Positions 1-8,593 of a stretch of DNA of 64,000 nucleotides are shown here, one piece after another. The translations under genes and the position numbers were made by a program. The notes below the pieces were generated by a model. The model was given only the letters and a program-made list of their open reading frames with translations. It was not told the origin of the DNA and searched no databases. The DNA comes from JBBATK01 sp040398805 (GTDB lineage: Bacteria; Bacteroidota; Ignavibacteria; Kapaibacteriales; NICIL-2): assembly GCA_040398805.1 (NCBI GenBank), contig JBBATK010000002.1, positions 186,001-250,000 on the forward strand, read 5' to 3'. How positions within the stretch are numbered: the stretch's first letter is position 1; the number at the start of each line of letters is the position of its first letter.

Positions 1-3000
1 AATTCCAAGCGCACTACACATGCACTGTCGCGGAAGAACAAGCGAAGATCGACCCACGAGTCACCCACACGCTGAGGGACCAGATGAAAGGCGAGTCGTA
101 GCGTATCACCCGATGTCGGCATGGACCGAGGCATTCCCGCATTCGCGGATTGAAGTTCGCGAATGGGAATGATGGCTCCGTCGGTGTTCCGGGACTGCAC
201 GCTATCCAGGATCATCTCCTTGTTCCCGTCGTTTCGGATGATGATGGTCGCAAGGGCGCTGTCGCACGCGTTGAATGCCGGTATGGGAGCGCTGTTCACA
301 GTGACCTTGCGCACGCACGGCAACGCAGTGATGGTGACGGAGGTGTCCCGTCCGCACGAAGGCGCCGATGCAGACGAAACCCTCACACGGAACACCATTG
401 TGGAAGAAATCAATGCTACCGGCTGCGCGCAATCCGTGCAGCTCAGTGCAGGATTGGCTTCCCATCGGACGACGTCGCCTCCACTCACGCTCAGCGCTAT
501 GCGCTCGCCGGCACAAACTCCGGTGTCAGCACTGATACGCACTTGCGGCACAGCATCTACTGTCACCCGCACGCTATCGACACTTTCGCAGCCGGCAGCT
601 GCGATACCTCGGACGATGAATGTCGAAGAGGCGCGGGGACGGGCGGTGGTGCGCACGCAGGTGTCGCAAGCGATGCCTGACGCTGCACCGCCCGAGGTGA
701 TCCATGTGAAGCGGACAGTCGTATCACCTTGTACCTTCAACTCTACCTCCTCACCTTCGCAAATCCTTGATGATGACGATCGGACCGAAAAGCGCGGAGG
801 TGCGACAGTTCGGATACGAACGTTGATGGCACTATCGCAACCGCCCGGTGTCGTGATGCGGGCGGTGTACCATGCGTCACTACTGCTTGGCTTGGCTACG
901 ACGCTGTCGCACTCGAAACAACTCAAGTCGCTCGTGGTATTCCACACGACACGGGAACCCGGAAGGTCCGGACGCACGACGATGGTGACGGGGCGCGACG
1001 AGCATATGGTGGTATCGATAGGAGAGACAGTGAACGATGGCGCGGGAAGCACCGTCACCCGGACGCTGTCACGAACGATGCAAGAGCCACGTCCTGCGGA
1101 TACCACGTAGGTTCGGGTCGATGTGGGCGTAAGTATGGGATTGGGACAATTCGAGCATGACAAGTCGGTGGACGGAGTCCACTGTACATTGTCCGCATTG
1201 GTCACCGCACCGATGGAGGTGCGTTTTCCGGAACAGACGGTCATCGTCGCGGGTACCCGAAGGGTGGTAGGGGCAATGACCACGTTCATGGTGTCCCGGG
1301 ACACGCATCCCAGTGAATCGCCCGTTAGGACATATCGTGTGGTTTTCAAGGGCTTCAGTACGTAGGTGGTGCAGGTATCGCACATGGGCTTAAGGGCCGG
1401 CGTCCACTGCAACACTCCTCCGAATCGACGGACGGAGACGATGATGCTATCACCCGGACACATCTGCCTGTCCGACAACTGCCCCTCGATACCGGGAGCG
1501 AAGCGGAAGCGAACGGAGTCCACCGCCTCGCAATCCGCACTGTTGCCGTTGTGTCCCTTGACATAATACGTCAGGGTCTTGCCCGGCACGGGTGTCAACA
1601 GGACGGTGGGACAGGTAGGACAGTTCACGCCTGATGTCGGCGTCCATTCCACCCGCTGGTAGGTGCCGAACACGGTCACTCGCAAGGGAGTCGATCCGCA
1701 TATCACCGTGTCGGGGTCGATGTCCACCGTAGCTTTGGGGAGAACGGTCACCTTGACGGAGTCGAGCAACGTGCATCCCGCACTATCGACGGCAAGGAAC
1801 GTATAGGTGGTTGTCACTGTAGGCTTCACCGTGGTCGAAACGCATGTGGAACACGAGACGAGTGCGGACGGCGTCCACGCCACCGAGCGTACCTTACCCT
1901 CAACGGAAATGCGGGCGGAATCGTTCTTGAAACAGATGAACTGTTCGCCTGATGCACGCATGATTTTGGAACCTGTACCCACGAGGATGCGAACGCTGTC
2001 CGTTGTCGTACATCCGTCAGCATCGACGATGACCGCTGTATACGTGGTCGTCACCGAGGGAAGGACCTTCGTCTGTTTGCATGTATCGCACGCCACGCCT
2101 GCTTTGGGGATCCATCTCACGCTTCGCACGCCGAGATTGGAGGTCAGGGCGAGCGAAAGCGAATCTCCTCCCTTGCATACACTCATGAGCGGCGCTCCGG
2201 CGATGCGGGCCAGCGAGCCGCTCCGCACGACAATGCGGATGCTATCGTATGTCACACATCCGGAAGTGTCCGTTATGGTGGCGATGAACATGGTCGTGAC
2301 CTCCGGTCGGGCCTTTGTTTGCGAACAGGTGTCGCACGCAACCGAAGAAGCAGGTGTCCAACGGACATCACGGACGCCCGTGTAGGTCGTCAGGACCAGA
2401 GCCACAGAGTCTCCCCCTTTGCAGATGCTCACGAGCGGTGCCGCCGTGATGCGGGCCGCGGAACGCTTCCGCACCTCGACCACGATGCTGTCTTCCGCGC
2501 TGCAGCTGTCACGCGAATATCCGCGGACATAATATGTCGTGGTTTGTCTGGGACGCGCGATGACAGTGGCGCCGACGGCACTACTCAGCGTGGCTGCCGG
2601 ACGCCATTCGTAGCGGACAGCGCCGGAAGCAGTCAGAACCGCACCGGTTTCGTCCTCGCAGATCGCCTGTCGCTTGGGTGAAGCGGTCACGGACATGGTT
2701 GCATCCACGTTCAGTAATCGTGTGATCGTGACGGAGTCGCCGCACGCCGGATACACGATTGTCGATTTTACTGTATACTGCTTGAACTCGGGGAAGGAGT
2801 GGCGCACGGACCACGAGCTGGCGACAGTCGCCGATCCGTCACCGAAATTCCACAGGATGACGGACGGGGTACGACACGAGTTGACGCTGTCCAGCGACAA
2901 CAACCGACTTTTACAGGAATCCGACAACGATGTCACTCTGATCGAGTCGGGCGTTGTGCAGGCACGAAGAATGAAGACACTGTCCAACGGTACACCCCGT

Positions 3001-4154
3001 GCCATCTCACCGTTGCCCGTGACGCCACCGATGGACAAGACCGCATTGGCAGGAAGTCTGGTCGCATATACGGAGCTCGTGGGAACCGATACCCATGCGT
3101 GTCCGCCTATTCCCTTCGGTAGCTTCGGTGCCGGACGGACCGCATTGACCGACGGAATGAACCACTCACAGGAGTCGATGAGTATCGCACTCGGTTCGGT
3201 GTTTCCTCCATAGATCAAGACAGAGTCGTTACTGTACTGACTCATCGAATGCCCCCACCGCGGCCTTCGCATCCTACCGACGGAACTGAACGATCCGCCA
3301 TTCTCCATCATCATCCTGTCGGTTCCCGAGTATGGAGATTCCGAGATCACACCGCCCGTGATCAGCAGTCTGTTATCGAACAGACGCAGAATCTGGCAGG
3401 ATCGGTTCGGTACCGTCATGGTGCCTGCAAGGACGAAGGTGTCGAGCACGCGGTTGTATGTCCAGATAGTGTTCGTGCGCGGTGCGTTCGTTCCACCGTT
3501 TCGACCTGCCGCCACGATGGTTGCCCCTGTGGATGTAGTACCCATCACATGCATGTTTACGGCAAACGGTGTCGGAGCCACGACCCTGCTCGTCCTGGTA
3601 TTGATATTGAAGATCTCGGACACATCGTATGTCGACAGGCTTGCATCACGTCCGCCAGTCACAAGGATTTCCGAGGAGTTAATGAATCTGGCCTGGGCCT
3701 GACGGCGGGCGTAGAGAAGGTTTCCGATGACCGACCAGGTGCCTGAGGACCTGTTATAGAGCTCTATGGAAGAGGAGAGCGGACCGATGAGGTTATTATC
3801 ATTCGTGAAAACGGTGATGCCGCCGATGGCGATGACGTTCGAGTCGGGAGTGAGCAGGACCACATGTTCCGCTCGCGGGGTGCTCATGGAGCCGGTGTAC
3901 TCGGACTTCTCGCAGCAAGGATTGACAATCTCGCACGTCCTCGTCGGGTTACCATACGAAGATGCCGTTCCACCCACATACCCGCCCACGACGAGCACCC
4001 TACACGGTCCGATGGGTACGCAATACTGTAAACCAGGATAATTACGACGTCCCTCCTTGAGCTTGCAAAGGAAATCCCACTTGAGTTGTTGGGCAACGGC
4101 TGTAACAGGCAGGTAGCAGAGAACAAGAAGCAGACAAACGGCGAGTTTTTTCAT
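1..4154 (-). CDS. Large secreted protein with kelch-like repeats, PKD-like domain and nine CxxC modules (3' end off window)
   Basis: The reading frame opens at the ATG at 4154 and stays open to base 1, so at least 1384 residues are seen and the C-terminus is missing. It starts with a signal peptide (MKKLAVCLLLVLCYLP, then AVAQ). Residues about 25-320 look like kelch/galactose-oxidase repeats (repeated GG, ILVTGGR, LLITGGV, LIYGGN). A PKD-like domain follows (NFGDGS, then a YTVKST strand). Next come about ten Ig/PKD-like modules of roughly 78-82 residues; nine carry a CxxC in the same place (for example ACDTC, SCSTC, NCPTC, SCSNC, SCFEC, SCTDC). Near base 200 an ASH-like domain begins. A T9SS or gliding-type C-terminal domain would be expected past base 1, but it cannot be seen. 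The role is unknown; a cell-surface or adhesin-like protein is an inference. Confidence 0.85.
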   Translation of the reverse strand, partial: MKKLAVCLLLVLCYLPVTAVAQQLKWDFLCKLKEGRRNYPGLQYCVPIGPCRVLVVGGYVGGTASSYGNPTRTCEIVNPCCEKSEYTGSMSTPRAEHVVLLTPDSNVIAIGGITVFTNDNNLIGPLSSSIELYNRSSGTWSVIGNLLYARRQAQARFINSSEILVTGGRDASLSTYDVSEIFNINTRTSRVVAPTPFAVNMHVMGTTSTGATIVAAGRNGGTNAPRTNTIWTYNRVLDTFVLAGTMTVPNRSCQILRLFDNRLLITGGVISESPYSGTDRMMMENGGSFSSVGRMRRPRWGHSMSQYSNDSVLIYGGNTEPSAILIDSCEWFIPSVNAVRPAPKLPKGIGGHAWVSVPTSSVYATRLPANAVLSIGGVTGNGEMARGVPLDSVFILRACTTPDSIRVTSLSDSCKSRLLSLDSVNSCRTPSVILWNFGDGSATVASSWSVRHSFPEFKQYTVKSTIVYPACGDSVTITRLLNVDATMSVTASPKRQAICEDETGAVLTASGAVRYEWRPAATLSSAVGATVIARPRQTTTYYVRGYSRDSCSAEDSIVVEVRKRSAARITAAPLVSICKGGDSVALVLTTYTGVRDVRWTPASSVACDTCSQTKARPEVTTMFIATITDTSGCVTYDSIRIVVRSGSLARIAGAPLMSVCKGGDSLSLALTSNLGVRSVRWIPKAGVACDTCKQTKVLPSVTTTYTAVIVDADGCTTTDSVRILVGTGSKIMRASGEQFICFKNDSARISVEGKVRSVAWTPSALVSCSTCVSTTVKPTVTTTYTFLAVDSAGCTLLDSVKVTVLPKATVDIDPDTVICGSTPLRVTVFGTYQRVEWTPTSGVNCPTCPTVLLTPVPGKTLTYYVKGHNGNSADCEAVDSVRFRFAPGIEGQLSDRQMCPGDSIIVSVRRFGGVLQWTPALKPMCDTCTTYVLKPLKTTRYVLTGDSLGCVSRDTMNVVIAPTTLRVPATMTVCSGKRTSIGAVTNADNVQWTPSTDLSCSNCPNPILTPTSTRTYVVSAGRGSCIVRDSVRVTVLPAPSFTVSPIDTTICSSRPVTIVVRPDLPGSRVVWNTTSDLSCFECDSVVAKPSSSDAWYTARITTPGGCDSAINVRIRTVAPPRFSVRSSSSRICEGEEVELKVQGDTTVRFTWITSGGAASGIACDTCVRTTARPRASSTFIVRGIAAAGCESVDSVRVTVDAVPQVRISADTGVCAGERIALSVSGGDVVRWEANPALSCTDCAQPVALISSTMVFRVRVSSASAPSCGRDTSVTITALPCVRKVTVNSAPIPAFNACDSALATIIIRNDGNKEMILDSVQSRNTDGAIIPIRELQSANAGMPRSMPTSGDTLRLAFHLVPQRVGDSWVDLRLFFRDSACVVRLE

Positions 4155-4275
4155 AGGCTCTTTACCATAGAGGCCGAATAATTGTCATTAATGTCTGAAT
4201 TTACACTATTTCGGTTCGACGGACATGACAACTCGGACGTCCACCCGAGCTCCGCCTCACTCCCGTCGATCTTGG

Positions 4276-4283
4276 TAGTTTGC
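4276..4283 (+). promoter_or_regulatory. Possible -7 box (TAGTTTGC)
   Basis: TAGTTTGC lies about 70 bases before the start of the GT-C-like gene and resembles the TAnnTTTG box with a TTGC ending. No convincing -33 element is visible. Weak. Confidence 0.25.
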
Positions 4284-4352
4284 GTGAGCGTTGTCGCCGT
4301 TCCTCGATGCGGTGCCAGCTCAGCCGTCTCTCACTGAACGAAATCTTGCATC

Positions 4353-5894
4353 ATGAATGATCGTCTCTCGTCCGCAGCATCCGTCATCATCATCCTGGCC
4401 GCTGTGGTGTGTTATTCACCCACGATCTATGGCGACAGCGCCATTTACTTCACCTATCTGAAGAACTTCCTCCATCTGCCCTTCATGTATCAGCCGGGTA
4501 CGGTCAGCTTCGGAGCCACATCTCCGCTGTTCGTCGTCCTGTTGGCTCCCGTGCATGCGCTCGGCGGCTCGGCGTGGATGGCTGTTGCAAAGTCCGTTTC
4601 CCTGGCATTCCTGCTTCTCGGCGCATGGCTTGTCATCCGCTCCGCGGCGAACACGCCCTCCGAACGTCTGGCTTCGTGGGCAATCATCTGCCTCAACGCT
4701 CCACTTTGGTTCGCCACCTCCGCTCTCTTCGAAACGGGATTAGTGGTCTTGGCTTTCGGCATCTGCACAGAGTCATATCGACGGAACTCGCTCACCGTCC
4801 TGGTCCTTCTTGCGGGTCTCTTCCACCTGATACGACCGGAGCTCATCCTTATCGGCATGGCGTTACAGGTGTTCGTCTGGCATCGCCACCGCTACTCCTT
4901 GCGCATGACTGCGACAATCGTCCTGTCCTACCTACCCGTCGCCGTCTATTACGCGTACATGTTCGCCAATACGGGATCTCTCATGCCGAGCAGCGTGGCG
5001 GGCAGAGCAATCACGGCATTGGAGAATCAGACTGGATGGGTGCGTTCGACCATCATCACCTATCAACATCTTTTCCTCCAACCGATCAACATCGTCTACG
5101 GCATACTCTTCTTTTGCGCAGGTGTCTGCGTGGTCCGATCAAGTACACGAACCAAGGTCAAAGGTCTGTTAGCACTGACCCTTGTCTTCCTGTTCCCCTT
5201 TCTCGTATCGCCGCCGCTCGACTACGCGGCGCGGTATTTCCTGCCTGCAAGCTTTCTCCTGCTTCCTGTCTTCCTTGAAACACTCCGCACGATGACGTCG
5301 GAACGGGTTCGAACATTCGCGGTGACAACAATCACGGTGCTTTCGCTGGGGATGTCGGCCGCCGCATACCCGGTCGCCCGTCGATACGACATGGATACGC
5401 TTCTCCTGAGAGACCTCCCCGCTGTCCTCACGAAAAGCGGAGTCCCGGAGAATGACACCATCCTCATGTACGAGGTGCAGTCGCAATACCACCTCATGCA
5501 GCATGTCATCAGTGCAGATGGAATCGTCGGTAACCAGTTCTTTCCGTTTCTTGTCTCCAAGGAATCATTCGCCGATGCGATCAGGCGGAATCACATCTCC
5601 CATATCGTTACGATGAACTCGTTCTCGTATCGACCCATCTATCGCACCACTCCTCTGGCGGCACTCTACCGGCACGATCTGGAGTCCACCGTGGGAGACA
5701 GCCTGGTACTCGGTCCCATCACGGTTTCAAAAGTCGCTACCAACCCTTTTTTCGCAGATTCGTCACTGTACGCTATGAAAGACATGCCGAACCTGAATGT
5801 GGGAACAGCGCTGCGGGTGTATAATGAAAAGACTCCGGCATGGAAGGGACATCATCCCCTATGGAATTCGGTGTACAAGATCACCCATCGCTGA
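4353..5894 (+). CDS. Polytopic membrane protein, probable GT-C fold glycosyltransferase
   Basis: 513 residues with about ten to twelve hydrophobic segments. After the first helix there is an acidic loop, YGDSAIYFTYLKNF, followed by GATSPLFVVLLAP. This layout resembles the first periplasmic loop of GT-C polyprenyl-phosphate-sugar transferases, where a DD/DxD-like acidic motif precedes a conserved region with TSPL/TNPL. The last 130 residues are mostly soluble and would face the periplasm. Such enzymes move a sugar from a lipid carrier to a glycan, lipid or protein. The substrate cannot be read from the sequence. The gene is divergent from the CxxC protein and stands alone; a second GT-C-like gene lies at 38066-39769. 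The family call is by motif and topology only. Confidence 0.7.
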   Translation: MNDRLSSAASVIIILAAVVCYSPTIYGDSAIYFTYLKNFLHLPFMYQPGTVSFGATSPLFVVLLAPVHALGGSAWMAVAKSVSLAFLLLGAWLVIRSAANTPSERLASWAIICLNAPLWFATSALFETGLVVLAFGICTESYRRNSLTVLVLLAGLFHLIRPELILIGMALQVFVWHRHRYSLRMTATIVLSYLPVAVYYAYMFANTGSLMPSSVAGRAITALENQTGWVRSTIITYQHLFLQPINIVYGILFFCAGVCVVRSSTRTKVKGLLALTLVFLFPFLVSPPLDYAARYFLPASFLLLPVFLETLRTMTSERVRTFAVTTITVLSLGMSAAAYPVARRYDMDTLLLRDLPAVLTKSGVPENDTILMYEVQSQYHLMQHVISADGIVGNQFFPFLVSKESFADAIRRNHISHIVTMNSFSYRPIYRTTPLAALYRHDLESTVGDSLVLGPITVSKVATNPFFADSSLYAMKDMPNLNVGTALRVYNEKTPAWKGHHPLWNSVYKITHR

Positions 5895-5934
5895 GACTGC
5901 GTCAATGCGGCCGACAAATCTTTAGCGCATCGTC

Positions 5935-7104
5935 TCACACCAACACCCGCTCTCCCACACGAGGAATGCGGATGGCCGTCTTGGCTCGGCCGCTGTCGCG
6001 GATACTCTCCAGGATGCGCACAGGCTCACCCACACTTTCGTCGCCCAGTTCGAAGGTGCCGTAATGCATGGGGATGAACGTGTGCGCGCCCATGTCGTCG
6101 GCCGCGCGCACGGCATTCATGGGCGAGGTGTGATTCTGCGCCATGAACCACTCGGGCTTGAACGCGCCCACACCGGCGATGCACGCATCTACGTCGCCGA
6201 AGAGCTGACGCACGATTTTGAAATGCGAACCGTATCCGCTGTCACCGCCCCAGAACACCGTCTTGCCGTTGGCTCGAATGATGAAGGAACCCCATAACTG
6301 CCTGTTCGCATCGAACAGTCCACGACGCGACCAGTGCCGCGCCGGCAGATAATAGATCTCGATGTTCGAGGACTTATACAGTGCGGTGGTGTCGTATTGC
6401 TGGAACCAGCCCGCCTCCTGGATGCGCTCCGAACCTGTCCATTCCTGAATGAGCTCGCCTGCCCCCAGTCCGCACAGATACGTGGTTTGGGCGTTTCGAT
6501 GCCGCAGATACGACATGCTGGGCATGTCGGCATGGTCCTGATGCACGTGCGACAACAAGATGAAATCGAGATTCTTGATATCGGCTGGACTGAACGGCAG
6601 AGAACAAAGACGGTCGCGACCGAAGATGTTCCCGAACACGGGATCCGTGAGTATGCGGATGCCGCCGATGCAGATATAGAAGCTGGCATGACCCAGCCAG
6701 ACGATGCAGTCTTCGTCGCGTTTCAATATCGCGTCGTCCCTGTCCACCCGCACGCGGAACGTATCGGCCGCCTTGGCAGCCCGCGTGGACTCGCCGTAGA
6801 GCTGCCACTCGAGCAGTCGGAAGACATCATCGTCGTGAGGAAACTCATTGTTCAGATACCGGCCTGCGGAATCCTTCGGTGTTCCCTTCCACGCGCTCAG
6901 GATGGTGGGCAGACGCGGATTGGCGTCGAACCCCCACGTAAGGTCCGCTATGGCTTTGCTCAAGTGCGGCGTCGCCTCCGCTCTGAACGTTTCCTGATGC
7001 ACACGCGCATCCTTCGCCATGCGCCGCGCCCAGGTGGGAACCGCGATGCCGCCGACGGCAACAGCGGAGAGTCCGGTGAGGAGGGAGCGACGTTTGATAT
7101 CCAT
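5935..7104 (-). CDS. Metallo-beta-lactamase fold hydrolase, UlaG/NAPE-PLD-like, Tat-exported
   Basis: 389 residues from the ATG at 7104. This start is preferred because it begins directly with a twin-arginine signal (MDIKRRSLLTGLSAVAVGG). The metal-binding motif HVHQDHAD (HxHxDH) is present, with later ligand-bearing segments GGDSGYGSHF, AQNHTSP and IPMHYGTFEL. The loop IVWLGHASFYI, which precedes the metal motif, is typical of the UlaG/NAPE-PLD subgroup, whose members cleave phosphodiester or lactone bonds, including N-acyl-phosphatidylethanolamine. The protein would act in the periplasm with one or two metal ions. It lies 112 bases after a second Tat-type gene on the same strand and is probably co-transcribed with it. 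The substrate is unknown. Confidence 0.85.
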   Translation of the reverse strand: MDIKRRSLLTGLSAVAVGGIAVPTWARRMAKDARVHQETFRAEATPHLSKAIADLTWGFDANPRLPTILSAWKGTPKDSAGRYLNNEFPHDDDVFRLLEWQLYGESTRAAKAADTFRVRVDRDDAILKRDEDCIVWLGHASFYICIGGIRILTDPVFGNIFGRDRLCSLPFSPADIKNLDFILLSHVHQDHADMPSMSYLRHRNAQTTYLCGLGAGELIQEWTGSERIQEAGWFQQYDTTALYKSSNIEIYYLPARHWSRRGLFDANRQLWGSFIIRANGKTVFWGGDSGYGSHFKIVRQLFGDVDACIAGVGAFKPEWFMAQNHTSPMNAVRAADDMGAHTFIPMHYGTFELGDESVGEPVRILESIRDSGRAKTAIRIPRVGERVLV

Positions 7105-7216
7105 GGTCTTGATGGTAGGGTTGCGCGATGGTGCGGTGCTTTCCTTGCAAAACGTGTCACCACCGCTTTTCTTGTGAAGCGGTCCTGATGCGGTCCGTGC
7201 GGAGGTCAACGACGTG

Positions 7217-8527
7217 CTACTTGGCGCTTGCCATCACCTCCGGCACCTTGCCCTGGGCGATATGCTCCATGGCATACGCGAACTCGTCCACCTCGGTTGC
7301 CCGTGTGTACACGGTGGGCGTGATACGCAGACCGCGGAACTGCGCATGGGAAATCCCGACCGTGAAGATGCGATGCTTATCGAAGAGATATGTCTGCATC
7401 TTGTCCAGGTCCGTGCCATCGATATGGACAACGATGATACCGCACCAGTTACGGTCGTCGTCCACGTTACTCATGAACCGCACATTGGAGTACCCGCGCA
7501 AGCGGTCCGTCCAACGACGATGAAGGTACCGCAATCGTGCGGCCTTGCGATCGGTACCCAGGCTCTCGTTGAACATGATGGATGCACCGAGCGCATTATG
7601 CACGGACGCCGGATGCGTGCCTATCTCCTCGAACTTGCGGATGTTCGTATCCATCTCCTTGCCCGCCGCCATGAGCGGCCACACGGACGCGATCTTTTCT
7701 GCACGCACGTACAGCATGCCTGTTCCCAGCGGACCGCACATCCACTTGTGGAGGCTCACTCCGTAATTATCGCAATCGAGATCCTTGTGCGTGAAGGGGA
7801 ACTGCTGGAAGGCATGGGCACCATCCACGATGCACTCGATGCCGCGAGCGCGCGCCAGTTTCACCACGCGCGCCACGGGCAGGATCTGGCCGGTCATGAA
7901 GCATACATGGGAGACAAGGATCACGCGCGTCCTGTCGGTGATGGCGCTCTCGATGCTCTTCACGTAGTCCTCCGCATCCATGAGGGGCACGGGGTAATCC
8001 ACCTTCTTCAGCACGACGCCGTCCCGGCGCACACGCTGATCCCACGTGGTGAGCATGCGAGGATAGTCCTGCGTCGTCGTGACGATCTCGTCGCCCGCTT
8101 TCAACGCCATTCCCAATTGCAAGGTCTGTAACGACTCGCTGGCGTTGCGCGTGATGGCCACTTCTTCCGCGCTGACGGCGAACATCCGCGCAAGGCCGTT
8201 GCGTACGTGTTCCACGTTCGGTTCCAAATGACGCCACATGGTGTACGAAGGAGCGGTGTTGCTTTGGTCCAATTGCTGCTTCAGGGCATTGATCACCACG
8301 CGCGGCGCCGGGCTCACCCCGCCGTTGTTGAGATTGATGATGGAGCGGTCCACGTCGAAGGCCTCTTGCACGCTCAGCCAGAACGACTCGTCGCCGGCGA
8401 TGTCGTCCGCACTGCGTGTGCCGGCGGCGGCATGCCACGCGCTCATGGCACGGGCCAGCGCGTGCGGCGCAAGGGCGGCGAATCCTGTTCCGGAAAGTGC
8501 GGCAAGAAAGGTGCGGCGCGATGTCAT
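7217..8527 (-). CDS. Class V PLP-dependent aminotransferase family protein, isopenicillin-N-epimerase-like, Tat-exported
   Basis: 436 residues. The N-terminus is a twin-arginine signal (MTSRRTFLAALSGTGFAAL), so this PLP enzyme is probably periplasmic. Family features are the NLNNGGVSP start of the large domain, TRNASESLQ (phosphate cup), VDGAHAFQQ (PLP-nitrogen Asp) and SLHKWMCGPLGTG, whose Lys forms the Schiff base. Proteins of this type are annotated as isopenicillin N epimerase-like or cysteine desulfurase-like, but the true reactions of the exported members are mostly unknown. The start is an ATG preceded by GGGGA, a plausible ribosome site. It is the upstream gene of a pair with the metallo-hydrolase at 5935-7104. 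Confidence 0.88.
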   Translation of the reverse strand: MTSRRTFLAALSGTGFAALAPHALARAMSAWHAAAGTRSADDIAGDESFWLSVQEAFDVDRSIINLNNGGVSPAPRVVINALKQQLDQSNTAPSYTMWRHLEPNVEHVRNGLARMFAVSAEEVAITRNASESLQTLQLGMALKAGDEIVTTTQDYPRMLTTWDQRVRRDGVVLKKVDYPVPLMDAEDYVKSIESAITDRTRVILVSHVCFMTGQILPVARVVKLARARGIECIVDGAHAFQQFPFTHKDLDCDNYGVSLHKWMCGPLGTGMLYVRAEKIASVWPLMAAGKEMDTNIRKFEEIGTHPASVHNALGASIMFNESLGTDRKAARLRYLHRRWTDRLRGYSNVRFMSNVDDDRNWCGIIVVHIDGTDLDKMQTYLFDKHRIFTVGISHAQFRGLRITPTVYTRATEVDEFAYAMEHIAQGKVPEVMASAK

Positions 8528-8593
8528 GCTGGTCCCCGTTCACTGTAAAGCATCGGGGAAAAAATACGAACCGAGGAATTGCGAGAGGAGGAA

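Noticed and set aside
163..2385. Several long plus-strand open frames opposite the CxxC protein
   Set aside because: The minus-strand frame runs unbroken from 4154 to base 1, with a signal peptide and regular modules. The plus-strand frames are low in domain content and rich in Arg/Ser/Thr.
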